Assembly: GCA_018335925.1 (NCBI GenBank)
Contig: JAGXRF010000081.1
Location: 23,331 to 87,330 of the forward strand
Origin: Flavobacteriales bacterium
Lineage (GTDB): Bacteria; Bacteroidota; Bacteroidia; Flavobacteriales; Flavobacteriaceae
Reading direction: 5' to 3'
DNA: 64,000 bases
Below the pieces are notes generated by a model. The model worked only from the letters and a program-made list of their open reading frames with translations. It was not told the DNA's origin and ran no database searches. A program made the position numbers and the translations under genes. Shown here in pieces: positions 10,134-17,808 of this stretch (position 1 is the stretch's first letter; every line of letters begins with the position of its first letter).

Positions 10134-10715
10134 ATGAATAAAGGCAAACTTTTCGTATTTTCTGCACCATCTGGCTCTGGTAAAACCACCATTGTTAAAC
10201 ATTTGTTGGCACAACCGGAATTAAATTTAGAATTCTCTATTTCATGTACTACTAGGGCACCACGGGGAGAGGAAGTTCACGGAAAAGATTACTATTTTAT
10301 TACCTGGGAAGCATTTAAAAAGCACATCAAAGCAGAAGATTTTGTAGAGTGGGAAGAAGTATACACCGACAACTTTTACGGCACTTTAAAAAGCGAAGTT
10401 GAACGTATTTGGGCCAAAGGTAAACATGTAATTTTTGATATTGATGTGGCAGGAGGATTGCGAATCAAAAAGAAATTTCCAGAAGAAACCTTAGCCGTTT
10501 TTGTAAAACCTCCAAGTGTTGATGAATTGAAACGCAGACTCAAACAACGTTCTACCGAAAGTGATGATAAAATAAATATGCGAATAGCCAAAGCCCACGT
10601 AGAATTAGCTACTGCTCCACAGTTTGATGTAGTAATTAAAAACTACGATTTAGAAACTGCTAAAGAGGAAGCTGTGAAGCTAGTCAAAGAGTTTATTAAT
10701 AATGATAAATTATAA
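10134..10715 (+). CDS. gmk: Guanylate kinase
   Basis: A 193-residue enzyme that phosphorylates GMP to GDP using ATP, essential for GTP and dGTP supply. It has the P-loop PSGSGKTT at residues 12-19, the GMP-binding SCTTRAPRGEE segment with the following YYF, and the lid region with RLKQRSTES. Length is normal for the family. It lies downstream of yicC and upstream of nadD. The 57-bp leader before it contains the T-rich repeat arm described separately. Confidence 0.97.
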   Translation: MNKGKLFVFSAPSGSGKTTIVKHLLAQPELNLEFSISCTTRAPRGEEVHGKDYYFITWEAFKKHIKAEDFVEWEEVYTDNFYGTLKSEVERIWAKGKHVIFDIDVAGGLRIKKKFPEETLAVFVKPPSVDELKRRLKQRSTESDDKINMRIAKAHVELATAPQFDVVIKNYDLETAKEEAVKLVKEFINNDKL

Positions 10716-10788
10716 ATGTTGAATGGAAAGGGATAAATTTTGTAACACAAATCACTAACAACTAAAATCTAAGACCCATCAACCAAAA

Positions 10789-11370
10789 ATGAAAATAGGC
10801 TTATATTTCGGAACGTTTAACCCCATACATATAGGGCATTTGATTATTGCCAATCATTTGGCTGAGTTTACCGATTTAGACCAAATTTGGATGGTGGTTA
10901 CTCCGCACAATCCTCACAAGAAAAAACAATCTTTGTTAGACGATTACCATCGATTGCATATGGTGCATTTGGCTACTGAAAATTACCCTAAAATAAAAGC
11001 ATCCGACATTGAATTTAAGTTACCTCAACCAAATTATACGATTCATACGTTGGTTCATTTAAACGAAAAATTTCCACAACACCAATTTGGATTGATTATG
11101 GGAGAGGATAATTTAAACTCCTTACACAAATGGAAAAACTACGAGCAAATTTTAGCCAACTACCCTATTTATGTGTATCCACGTAAAAATGATGAAATCC
11201 CAACAACTGAATTGTTATCGTATCCTAACATTCATGTAATAGATGCACCAGTGATAGAAATTTCTTCAACCTTCATTAGAAATAGTATTGCTATAGGTAA
11301 AAATGTGGAACCCTTACTACCTCCAAAAGTTTGGGAATATGTAGAGCATAATTTGTTTTATAAAAAATAA
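10789..11370 (+). CDS. nadD: Nicotinate-nucleotide adenylyltransferase
   Basis: A 193-residue nucleotidyltransferase of the HIGH superfamily making deamido-NAD from nicotinate mononucleotide and ATP in NAD synthesis. Motifs: GTFNPIHIGH at residues 8-17, HNPHKKK (nicotinate-mononucleotide site region), GEDNLNSLHKWKNYEQI, and the C-terminal ISSTFIRN phosphate-binding motif. It follows gmk after 73 bp, in the Bacteroidota order yicC-gmk-nadD. It ends just before a decayed lipoprotein gene. Confidence 0.96.
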   Translation: MKIGLYFGTFNPIHIGHLIIANHLAEFTDLDQIWMVVTPHNPHKKKQSLLDDYHRLHMVHLATENYPKIKASDIEFKLPQPNYTIHTLVHLNEKFPQHQFGLIMGEDNLNSLHKWKNYEQILANYPIYVYPRKNDEIPTTELLSYPNIHVIDAPVIEISSTFIRNSIAIGKNVEPLLPPKVWEYVEHNLFYKK

Positions 11371-11374
11371 CTTT

Positions 11375-11764
11375 ATGAAAAATTTTGCCATTAGCTTGAT
11401 GTGTTTGCTATTTGTTTTTTGTGCTTAAAAATCTGAGAAAAAAATAATCGTAAACACTCCGCATCTTTCCATAGAACTGGAGAAAAAACATTCTGTTTTA
11501 CCAAACAAATCAGTTGAGTTTTATCGAGAAAATCACGACACTTTGCTTCATGCAAAAAATATTTCTGTACTAAACATTGTAAAACTTTTAAACCCGATGA
11601 ATTCCGGGAATATGATGATTAAATTCAACTCGGCTAAAAATACTAAAATCCATTTGTGTGTTACTTTGAAAGACTAAACTTCTTCTGATTTCCAGAGATT
11701 ATTGGAAATATCAACTGTTTTGAAAAGAGAAAATCTATTGGACTTTGAATTAATTGAAAAATAA
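11375..11764 (+). pseudogene. Decayed lipoprotein gene with two in-frame TAA stops
   Basis: From ATG 11375 the frame reads a lipoprotein-type leader (MKNFAISLMCLLFVFCA), then TAA, then KSEKKIIVNTPHLSIELEKK and onward to a second TAA after LCVTLKD, and finally the true end at 11762-11764 after FELIEK. Without the two internal stops it would be a 129-residue protein in one unbroken frame, with no frameshift, so it looks like a gene inactivated by point mutations. The first stop sits within two codons of the expected lipid-attachment cysteine. The pieces are too short to have been called as genes. No family is recognised. Sequencing error at two sites is an alternative. Confidence 0.65.
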
Positions 11765-11795
11765 AATCCCTTACTAAAATAATCAGCAAGGGATT
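11765..11795 (-). terminator. Rho-independent terminator for the repeat-protein gene
   Basis: An 8-bp perfect stem AATCCCTT / AAGGGATT with a 15-nt loop. Read on the minus strand it is followed by a T-rich run (TTTTATTTTT) and lies directly beyond the stop of the minus-strand gene ending at 11818. On the plus strand there is no T-run, so it is assigned to the minus strand. Confidence 0.6.
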
Positions 11796-11817
11796 GTAAA
11801 ACTAACTACTACTAACT

Positions 11818-13485
11818 TTATTTTTTGGTTGCTAATTTTTTAAATAATGCAACTAGCTGACGGGCATTTTCTACATCTGTAGCTTGTAAAGTGATTGCAT
11901 TTTGATAATTTTTAATAGCTCCATCCTCATAATATTTTATGATCTTTTCTAAATAATTGGTCTTTATTTGTACCAAAACATTTAGCCCAGAAGTGTTAAA
12001 TTGAACACTTACCGGATTGATATCGTGAATGTTAAATTCAAAAACTTTTTCTTTACTTGTTTTATCGGTTACGTCAACCAATTTAATTTGTACAGTTTTA
12101 TCATCGATAACGGAAAAATATTGATCGTAGGTTGTTTTACCTAGAACAACTTTCTGAATTTTTTGTGCCAATTGTTTGAGTATTTCTGCATTGGTATTTG
12201 GAATTTTTAGTTCCTCTTTTTCACAAAACTCAATCATTTGAAACAATATTGCTTCGGTCTTTTGTGCATCTTCCACTTCGTTAAATAGCAATTCGATTTT
12301 GTCTGTATAGCTTTTTGGTTCGCCATTTAAAGTTTGTTTGATATACTTATCGCCACTTTTGGTTCCAATTTCAATAAATACTTGCTTACCTTTGGTTCCA
12401 AATTTGATGTTGTTTTTTTGTAAGTCACTCCAATTAAAATCAAATAGTTCTTCTATAGTTTTTGAAACAGCAACTTCTTTTCTTTTAAATTGAGATAAAC
12501 AGTTGCCGTCAAAATTTTGATGAACTGCAGATTCTTTGCTTTCAATTAACTTGATGTAGTCGTTTAATAACGACAACCCTTTTGAAAATGTGGTGACTTT
12601 TGGAATAGATTCTTCGACCTTTTTTTCTGCTAATGGAATGACTTCTTTTAGTACCTTTTGTAAGTCCCTTGCTTTTTCAATTGACTCACAATAAAGCACA
12701 AACTCTGCAACATAATTTCCGGTTTCTCCTGATGTTGTTGTTTTTATTGTCTTTAATTTTCTTCTAGTTTCTACTGTTAAAAAAGCCAATTCTCCTTTTG
12801 TTTCTAATAGAATAGCATTGGCATGGATATTTGCCAAATTAAAATAAAACCCTTTTTGAATAGTTTTTTTATCTGTTATTTCCTCTTGTACTAATTCTAC
12901 TCTACCAACTATTCCGGAAGTTGTAGATAATTTTTGAGTAATTTTCTTCTCTGCTTGTCCAACCTCCATTACATTTTTCACCAACCATTGTAAATGGTCT
13001 TCATAAGTTTTTAAGGATAGTCTTTTTTCAGTAATTTCAACCGCAACAGGTACCATTTTTTTAAATAAGTCAACCAAACTTCTACCATTATCTATATTTT
13101 TAGCCAATACTTGAACAGCGTCTACATAAGAAGTTTTTTGCTTGTTTGTTATATTTTGTACCATTTTTTGTTTTCTGGTTACCAATAACTGCACATAAAT
13201 AACATCTTTAATTGTGGTAGTTCTAATAGTGTTGATATCAATATCACTTAAATTAAAAATAAACTCCTCTTCTGTAGATGTTCCATCTTTAATTTTAGTA
13301 CTAATTTGCTTGATGTTCACTACCCCGGGCTGCACTTCTTGAATAGTTTGAGCAACTTGAACTTGTATGTTTTCAACCACTTGAAGTTCTGAACCTAATT
13401 GGTCAACTAATGTTTTGAAATTTTGAGCACCCAAGCTGAATGAACACAAAAAAAATCCAATAAATAAGTAAAAATGATATTTCAT
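11818..13485 (-). CDS. Exported protein made of four copies of an unrecognised ~135-residue repeat
   Basis: A 555-residue protein with a signal peptide (cleaved near GAQ, residues 18-21), so periplasmic or outer-membrane associated. The mature chain is four divergent copies of one module, beginning at about residues 25, 158, 305 and 432. The best conserved part of each has an F-x-FN-x-x-D/N-I motif (FIFNLSDI at 75-82, FYFNLANI at 213-220, FDFNWSDL at 348-355, FEFNIHDI at 482-489), two amphipathic strands ending in a basic patch, and a helix of the type 'ExARxLxxLFKK' at the end. Core spacing is 134-137 residues. I do not recognise the family. Immediately upstream lies a terminator, so this gene likely has its own promoter. 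Confidence 0.85.
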   Translation of the reverse strand: MKYHFYLFIGFFLCSFSLGAQNFKTLVDQLGSELQVVENIQVQVAQTIQEVQPGVVNIKQISTKIKDGTSTEEEFIFNLSDIDINTIRTTTIKDVIYVQLLVTRKQKMVQNITNKQKTSYVDAVQVLAKNIDNGRSLVDLFKKMVPVAVEITEKRLSLKTYEDHLQWLVKNVMEVGQAEKKITQKLSTTSGIVGRVELVQEEITDKKTIQKGFYFNLANIHANAILLETKGELAFLTVETRRKLKTIKTTTSGETGNYVAEFVLYCESIEKARDLQKVLKEVIPLAEKKVEESIPKVTTFSKGLSLLNDYIKLIESKESAVHQNFDGNCLSQFKRKEVAVSKTIEELFDFNWSDLQKNNIKFGTKGKQVFIEIGTKSGDKYIKQTLNGEPKSYTDKIELLFNEVEDAQKTEAILFQMIEFCEKEELKIPNTNAEILKQLAQKIQKVVLGKTTYDQYFSVIDDKTVQIKLVDVTDKTSKEKVFEFNIHDINPVSVQFNTSGLNVLVQIKTNYLEKIIKYYEDGAIKNYQNAITLQATDVENARQLVALFKKLATKK

Positions 13486-13488
13486 CTT

Positions 13489-13524
13489 AAAAAAATAAAA
13501 TATCCACCGAGAGTATCGGTGGAT
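13489..13524 (-). terminator. Strong rho-independent terminator after the lipocalin-like lipoprotein gene
   Basis: A perfect 9-bp stem ATCCACCGA / TCGGTGGAT with a 5-nt loop at 13502-13524. On the minus strand it is followed by ATTTTATTTTTTT. It ends the transcript coming from 13530-13976 and separates it from the repeat-protein gene that starts only a few bases further on. Confidence 0.85.
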
Positions 13525-13529
13525 TTAGA

Positions 13530-13976
13530 TTAATTTGAGGTATATGTTTCGATGTAGGTAATTCCGCCTTCAGTATACCTTAGCCGAAGTCTGGTATTTG
13601 TTAATTCAATTATGGCAGCTGTTTGAGAAAAACCTCCCAAATTTGCAGTTAAGTTGTTCCCTGATCTGGTCCATGATCCTGAATAAGTATCCATCACAGT
13701 GCAATCTTCATCGTGATCAACTGTAGTGAATGTGTTATTTGCTTTGAATTCAACAAAATCTTTTTTAGTAGGACAAAGATGGTCATACATATCGGTAACA
13801 CTTCCATAAGTATCTGAAAAATAATACCATTTTCTGATCAACAAGGTATTATTTCCAACACTACCGGATCCAATATCATCTCCACCATCTTCATCATCAT
13901 CGTCCTCTTTGTCACATGATACCATTGTCATTGCTGTTAGTAAGGCTACAAAAAATACGGTTGTAAATTTTTTCAT
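13530..13976 (-). CDS. Lipocalin-like lipoprotein, probably surface exposed
   Basis: A 148-residue lipoprotein: signal peptide with lipobox MVSC (lipidated Cys21), followed by an extremely acidic linker (DKEDDDDEDGGDD). Acidic residues right after the cysteine match the lipoprotein export signal that sends Bacteroidota lipoproteins to the cell surface. The rest (RKWYYFSDTYG, F-x-ANNTFTTVD, GSWTRSGNNLT) resembles the lipocalin-like family of small Bacteroidota lipoproteins, where W and the strand pattern 'GTYTxSGNxLT' recur. Ligand unknown. It is 29 bp from the neighbouring lipoprotein gene upstream and could be co-transcribed with it. Confidence 0.82.
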   Translation of the reverse strand: MKKFTTVFFVALLTAMTMVSCDKEDDDDEDGGDDIGSGSVGNNTLLIRKWYYFSDTYGSVTDMYDHLCPTKKDFVEFKANNTFTTVDHDEDCTVMDTYSGSWTRSGNNLTANLGGFSQTAAIIELTNTRLRLRYTEGGITYIETYTSN

Positions 13977-14005
13977 AATTGTATTAGTTTGTTTATTAGT
14001 TAATA

Positions 14006-14488
14006 TTAGTCATCGCAAGAAACACCAAATCCTTTTACTACCACATCTAATGCTCCATTTGTATTTAAATTTGCACTTAAAGTTACCGGTACACCATCTA
14101 CAGAAATTGCAGCAGTATTTGGAGGTAAACTTCCTAAATTATGTGCATACAAAGTAATGTAATTATACCCTCCATTTTTGAATGTGTGTGTTACTCTAAT
14201 TTTATTAGAAGGACCGTCTAATTCTTGTTGGCTAATGATGATTTCTTCATCTGCAGTTCCTTTGTTTGCATAAATAGAAATAATATCTCCATCAATGGTT
14301 TGACCATCCCAAGCTTCTATTACAACGGTTCTTTTTTCAATTTCGATACATCCTTGTACTTGATTATTTCTGCTAGCAGTAGTTAGCGGAATAATCGAGG
14401 ACGTATTCACTTCTACTTCCTCTTCTTCGCTACAAGCCAATAAACCAAAGATAGGGATAATAGCTAAGTAATAAATAATTTTTTTCAT
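14006..14488 (-). CDS. Acidic-linker lipoprotein of unknown function
   Basis: A 160-residue lipoprotein with lipobox LLAC (Cys19) followed by SEEEEVE, again fitting the Bacteroidota surface-export signal. The mature part contains a segment of the form 'EAWDGQTIDGDIISIYANKG ... YITLYAHNLGSLPPNTAAIS', which I have seen as a recurring unit in Bacteroidota secreted proteins (a beta-sandwich often near 'DGDxISL' and 'LGxxPPNTA'). No enzymatic motif is visible. It probably forms a short operon with the lipocalin-like gene downstream. Confidence 0.75.
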   Translation of the reverse strand: MKKIIYYLAIIPIFGLLACSEEEEVEVNTSSIIPLTTASRNNQVQGCIEIEKRTVVIEAWDGQTIDGDIISIYANKGTADEEIIISQQELDGPSNKIRVTHTFKNGGYNYITLYAHNLGSLPPNTAAISVDGVPVTLSANLNTNGALDVVVKGFGVSCDD

Positions 14489-14562
14489 GATTTGTGTTTT
14501 AAAGGTTAATATACAAATATATAGGTAAGTACTTACTGAAAATATAGCTCTTTATAGTCATT

Positions 14563-15363
14563 TTAAATCCAATGATTTGTTAAGGCTAATTTGACCAACT
14601 CTGTTGAATTTTTACAATTTGTTTTTTGAAGCATGCTCTTCCTGTGATTTTTTATGGTATGCTCACTTAAAAATAATCGTTCCGCTATTTGTTTACTAGT
14701 ACATCCTTGTATCATTAGCTCCAAAACTCTTCTTTCAGATTTTGATATGATTTTAGACCTATCTTTCTGAAGCTCTTCTTCATGAATCGGAATCTTTTTA
14801 ATCTGCTTCTCATTACTTGCATCTATGATGTAATGTGTATAAGTTGGAATCAATTGTAAAGAACTAATATCTGTAATAATTGTTAAGATATAAATAGGTT
14901 TCATCTCATCATCAAATAAAATCGGAATTCCTTGAAATAAAGCGTGTTTGGTTTGACCATTTTTACAAATAATATTCATAGTCCTATTCACTTTAATGAA
15001 AGGCCTGTTTTTTTTGGGTTGTTGGTACAAGTATTTGTAATATTTGGTTCCACCCTTTAAACTTTTTAAAATATCCCTTACGGTATGAAACTTTAAAAAC
15101 AAAGCATAACTTTTGTAAAGTAATTCCTCTCTTTGATATCCAACCATTTGCTCTACAGCTCCTCCAACTTCTATTACTTTAAAAGAACTTACTTCTGTAA
15201 CCAAATAAAAATAGGTATCTATCGCACAAAAAACTTGTAAATATTTGCTCAAATCAAAATTCTGAATAGCTTTATTTGCAGTAAGAGATCCTTTAGATTT
15301 TTGAGAAAGTACACTAAACTCTTGAAACAAATTGTTAAGTTTCTTGTATAATGTGATGTTCAT
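14563..15363 (-). CDS. PAS-domain LuxR-type transcriptional regulator
   Basis: A 266-residue regulator. The middle part looks like a PAS sensor domain (FKVIEVGGAVEQMVGYQREEL; then TMNIICKNGQTKHALFQGIPIL and YILTIITDIS, the usual PAS/PAC ending). The C-terminus is a LuxR/NarL helix-turn-helix: SERRVLELMIQGCTSKQIAERL followed by LSEHTIKNHRKSMLQK, covering about residues 205-255. No receiver domain is present, so it is not a standard response regulator; the ligand is unknown. The start at 15363 is preferred; a longer start at 15393 is possible. It is divergent from the alcohol dehydrogenase gene across 58 bp, so it may regulate that gene or the adjacent lipoproteins. Confidence 0.85.
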   Translation of the reverse strand: MNITLYKKLNNLFQEFSVLSQKSKGSLTANKAIQNFDLSKYLQVFCAIDTYFYLVTEVSSFKVIEVGGAVEQMVGYQREELLYKSYALFLKFHTVRDILKSLKGGTKYYKYLYQQPKKNRPFIKVNRTMNIICKNGQTKHALFQGIPILFDDEMKPIYILTIITDISSLQLIPTYTHYIIDASNEKQIKKIPIHEEELQKDRSKIISKSERRVLELMIQGCTSKQIAERLFLSEHTIKNHRKSMLQKTNCKNSTELVKLALTNHWI

Positions 15364-15421
15364 ACCTAATTTTATTGAGTTAAAAGTAAACATTTTAATT
15401 GATATTCAAAAAATTAGCAAC

Positions 15422-16588
15422 ATGAATAACTTTGATTGGTTTAACCCAGTAAATTATGTATTTGGAAAAGGACAAATTGCAAAATTGAGCTCACTGATTT
15501 CTAAAGATGAAAAAATATTGATGGTATACGGTGGAGGAAGCATCTTTAAAAACGGAGTTTATGAGCAAATTAAAACAGCACTTCATGGTTTTGAAGTATT
15601 GGAATTTGGTGGGGTAGAGCCCAATCCGAGAATGGAAACCTTGGTAAAAGCTGTAGAAATCATTCGAAAAGAAAACATTACTTTTATTTTAGCTGTTGGT
15701 GGAGGAAGCGTGATTGATGGTGTAAAATTCATTTCAGGAGCAGTAAAATTTCCAGGAAATCCGGAAGAAATTTTACGCAAACGAATTTTATTCAAAAACC
15801 CTACGGAAACCATTCCGTTTGGCACCGTATTAACACTCCCTGCAACCGGTAGCGAAATGAATTCTGGTGCAGTAATCACTATCGAAGCAACCCAAGAAAA
15901 ACTAACCTTAGGTGGTAGTGCCTTGTTTCCTGTTTTTTCTATTGTTGACCCAACAGTAATTGAATCGTTGCCAGTTCGTCAATTACAAAATGGTGTGGTA
16001 GATGCCTTTACCCACGTAATGGAACAATACCTTACGTACCAACACCATGCCTATTTACAAGACAGATTTGCAGAAAGTATTTTAACTACCTTAATTGAAA
16101 TTGGACCTAAAGTAGTTGTCAATCCACATGATTATACCTTGGCATCTAATTTTGTATGGTGCTGTACCATGGCATTAAATGGCATGTTGCAAAAAGGAGT
16201 TCCTTCTGACTGGGCTACACACATGATCGGACATGAGCTTACGGCTTTGTATGAAATTGACCATGCACGAACCTTGGCCATTATTGCTCCAAATTTATAT
16301 ACCGTGATGCTGGAGGATAAAAAAGACAAGTTGGTACAATACGGCAAAAGAGTTTGGAATATTTCTGGGAAAGACAACAACGAAATTGCTTTGGAAGCCA
16401 TCGAAAAAACCAGAAGTTTTTTACAACAAATGGGAATGAAAACGAAACTTTCTGAAAATACCGATCAGTACCAAGAAACTGCCAATACCATTGTAGCCCG
16501 ATTTGAAGAAAGAGGTTGGAAAGCTTTAGGCGAAAAGCAAAGCGTTACTTTAGATAAAGTAAAGCAAATAGTAGAGCTATCTTACTAA
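15422..16588 (+). CDS. yqhD: NADPH-dependent iron/zinc alcohol dehydrogenase of the YqhD type
   Basis: A 388-residue group III metal-dependent alcohol dehydrogenase. YqhD reduces a broad range of toxic aldehydes with NADPH. The nucleotide-binding region shows YGGGSIFKNGVYEQ (residues 36-49) and VGGGSVIDG (92-100). Metal ligands fall at D194, H198 (DAFTHVMEQY), H267 and H281, the same positions I recall for E. coli YqhD, which has 387 residues. An open frame continues upstream, but the ATG at 15422 aligns with the YqhD N-terminus. Divergent from the LuxR-type regulator. The symbol rests on motif spacing, not a search. Confidence 0.85.
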   Translation: MNNFDWFNPVNYVFGKGQIAKLSSLISKDEKILMVYGGGSIFKNGVYEQIKTALHGFEVLEFGGVEPNPRMETLVKAVEIIRKENITFILAVGGGSVIDGVKFISGAVKFPGNPEEILRKRILFKNPTETIPFGTVLTLPATGSEMNSGAVITIEATQEKLTLGGSALFPVFSIVDPTVIESLPVRQLQNGVVDAFTHVMEQYLTYQHHAYLQDRFAESILTTLIEIGPKVVVNPHDYTLASNFVWCCTMALNGMLQKGVPSDWATHMIGHELTALYEIDHARTLAIIAPNLYTVMLEDKKDKLVQYGKRVWNISGKDNNEIALEAIEKTRSFLQQMGMKTKLSENTDQYQETANTIVARFEERGWKALGEKQSVTLDKVKQIVELSY

Positions 16589-16630
16589 ATATCATTTTAT
16601 TAAATAGCCTTATCAGTAAAAGCAATCAAC

Positions 16631-16665
16631 TTGAAAAAAAACGAATTATTTTATTTGTAACTTTG
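16631..16665 (+). promoter_or_regulatory. Possible Bacteroidota promoter for trxA
   Basis: TAACTTTG at 16658-16665 fits the -7 consensus TAnnTTTG, and a TTG lies at 16631-16633. The 24-nt gap is longer than the usual 19 or so, so only the -7 box is convincing. It is 30 bp before the trxA start. Confidence 0.4.
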
Positions 16666-16694
16666 TACACTTTAATGAACTAAATTAATATATT

Positions 16695-17015
16695 ATGGCT
16701 TTAGCAATCACCGATGCTACTTTTGAGGAAGTAGTTTTGAAATCAGATAAACCGGTAATGGTAGATTTTTGGGCTGCATGGTGTGGTCCTTGTAGAATGG
16801 TTGGTCCTGTTATTGACGAAATTTCTACCGAATACGAAGGAAAAGCAGTAGTAGGAAAAGTAGATGTAGATGTAAACCAAGAATTTGCAGCAAAATACGG
16901 GGTAAGAAACATCCCAACCGTATTAATTTTCCAAAATGGAGAAGTGGTTGGCAGACAAGTTGGTGTAGCACCTAAAGATACTTACACCAAAGCAATTGAC
17001 GCTTTGTTGTCATAA
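16695..17015 (+). CDS. trxA: Thioredoxin
   Basis: A 106-residue classical thioredoxin with the active-site WCGPC at residues 29-33, the buried catalytic Asp in VDFWAAWC (D24) and the cis-proline loop NIPTVLIF. It reduces protein disulfides in the cytoplasm and is itself reduced by thioredoxin reductase, which is not in the window. A probable promoter precedes it and a strong terminator follows it, so it seems to be a single-gene transcript. Confidence 0.97.
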   Translation: MALAITDATFEEVVLKSDKPVMVDFWAAWCGPCRMVGPVIDEISTEYEGKAVVGKVDVDVNQEFAAKYGVRNIPTVLIFQNGEVVGRQVGVAPKDTYTKAIDALLS

Positions 17016-17037
17016 TTCCATTCTGAAAACGATACGT

Positions 17038-17068
17038 AAACTGCCTCCAATTTGGGGGCAGTTTTTTT
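17038..17068 (+). terminator. Rho-independent terminator of trxA
   Basis: An 11-bp stem with one G-T wobble (AAACTGCCTCC / GGGGGCAGTTT), a 5-nt loop AATTT and a following T-run, 22 bp after the trxA stop. Confidence 0.88.
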
Positions 17069-17103
17069 ATGTCAAATGTTTATCTTTGATTTTATTTCAA
17101 CTT

Positions 17104-17808
17104 ATGAGCAAATTGTATTTGGTACCTACTCCCATCGGAAATTTAAAAGATATAACTTTTAGAGCCATTGAGGTATTAAAAGAAGTCGATTTAATTTTGG
17201 CAGAAGACACCAGAAACAGCAGTAAATTATTGCAACATTTCAACATTAGCACTCCAATGCAAAGTCACCACATGCACAACGAACACCAACAATTGACTTA
17301 TTGGACACAGCAAATAAACGCCGGAAAAAAAATAGCTTTAATTTCTGATGCAGGTACTCCAGCAATTTCCGATCCAGGTTTTTTGTTAACTCGTGCTTGC
17401 ATCGAAAATCAAATAGAAATAGAATGTCTTCCGGGTGCAACAGCTCTAATTCCTGCCTTGGTAAATAGCGGTTTGCCTAATGATCGATTTGTTTTTGAGG
17501 GATTTTTACCTGATAAAAAAGGCCGACAAACCCGCTTATTGGCTTTGCAAGAAGAAACCCGCACCATGATTTTTTATGTTTCTCCACACAAACTAACCAA
17601 AACGATAGGTGACTTTAAACAGTATTTTGGTTCTGACAGAAGGGCAAGTATCTCCAGAGAGCTCACCAAAATGTTTGAAGAAACCCTTAGAGGTTCGTTG
17701 GAGGAATTGTTTGCCATTGCAGAAAAGAAAACTTGGAAAGGGGAAATAGTAATGATTGTAGCAGGAAAAACAAATAAAGAGAAAAAAGAAAAGCATATCC
17801 AATCATGA
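17104..17808 (+). CDS. rsmI: 16S rRNA (cytidine1402-2'-O)-methyltransferase
   Basis: A 234-residue tetrapyrrole-methylase-fold enzyme that 2'-O-methylates C1402 of 16S rRNA using SAM. Typical RsmI segments are present: LVPTPIGNLKDITFRA at the N-terminus, ILAEDTRNSSKLL, ISDAGTPAISDPG, and PGATALIPALVNSGLP. The frame is open further upstream into the trxA terminator, but the ATG at 17104 gives the family N-terminus. A -7 box TATCTTTG is at 17081-17088. The last bases overlap the recJ start (ATGA), indicating translational coupling. Confidence 0.95.
   Translation: MSKLYLVPTPIGNLKDITFRAIEVLKEVDLILAEDTRNSSKLLQHFNISTPMQSHHMHNEHQQLTYWTQQINAGKKIALISDAGTPAISDPGFLLTRACIENQIEIECLPGATALIPALVNSGLPNDRFVFEGFLPDKKGRQTRLLALQEETRTMIFYVSPHKLTKTIGDFKQYFGSDRRASISRELTKMFEETLRGSLEELFAIAEKKTWKGEIVMIVAGKTNKEKKEKHIQS

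Noticed and set aside
15583..15879. 98-codon frame on the minus strand
   Set aside because: Lies wholly inside the yqhD-type gene, with no homology or start context.
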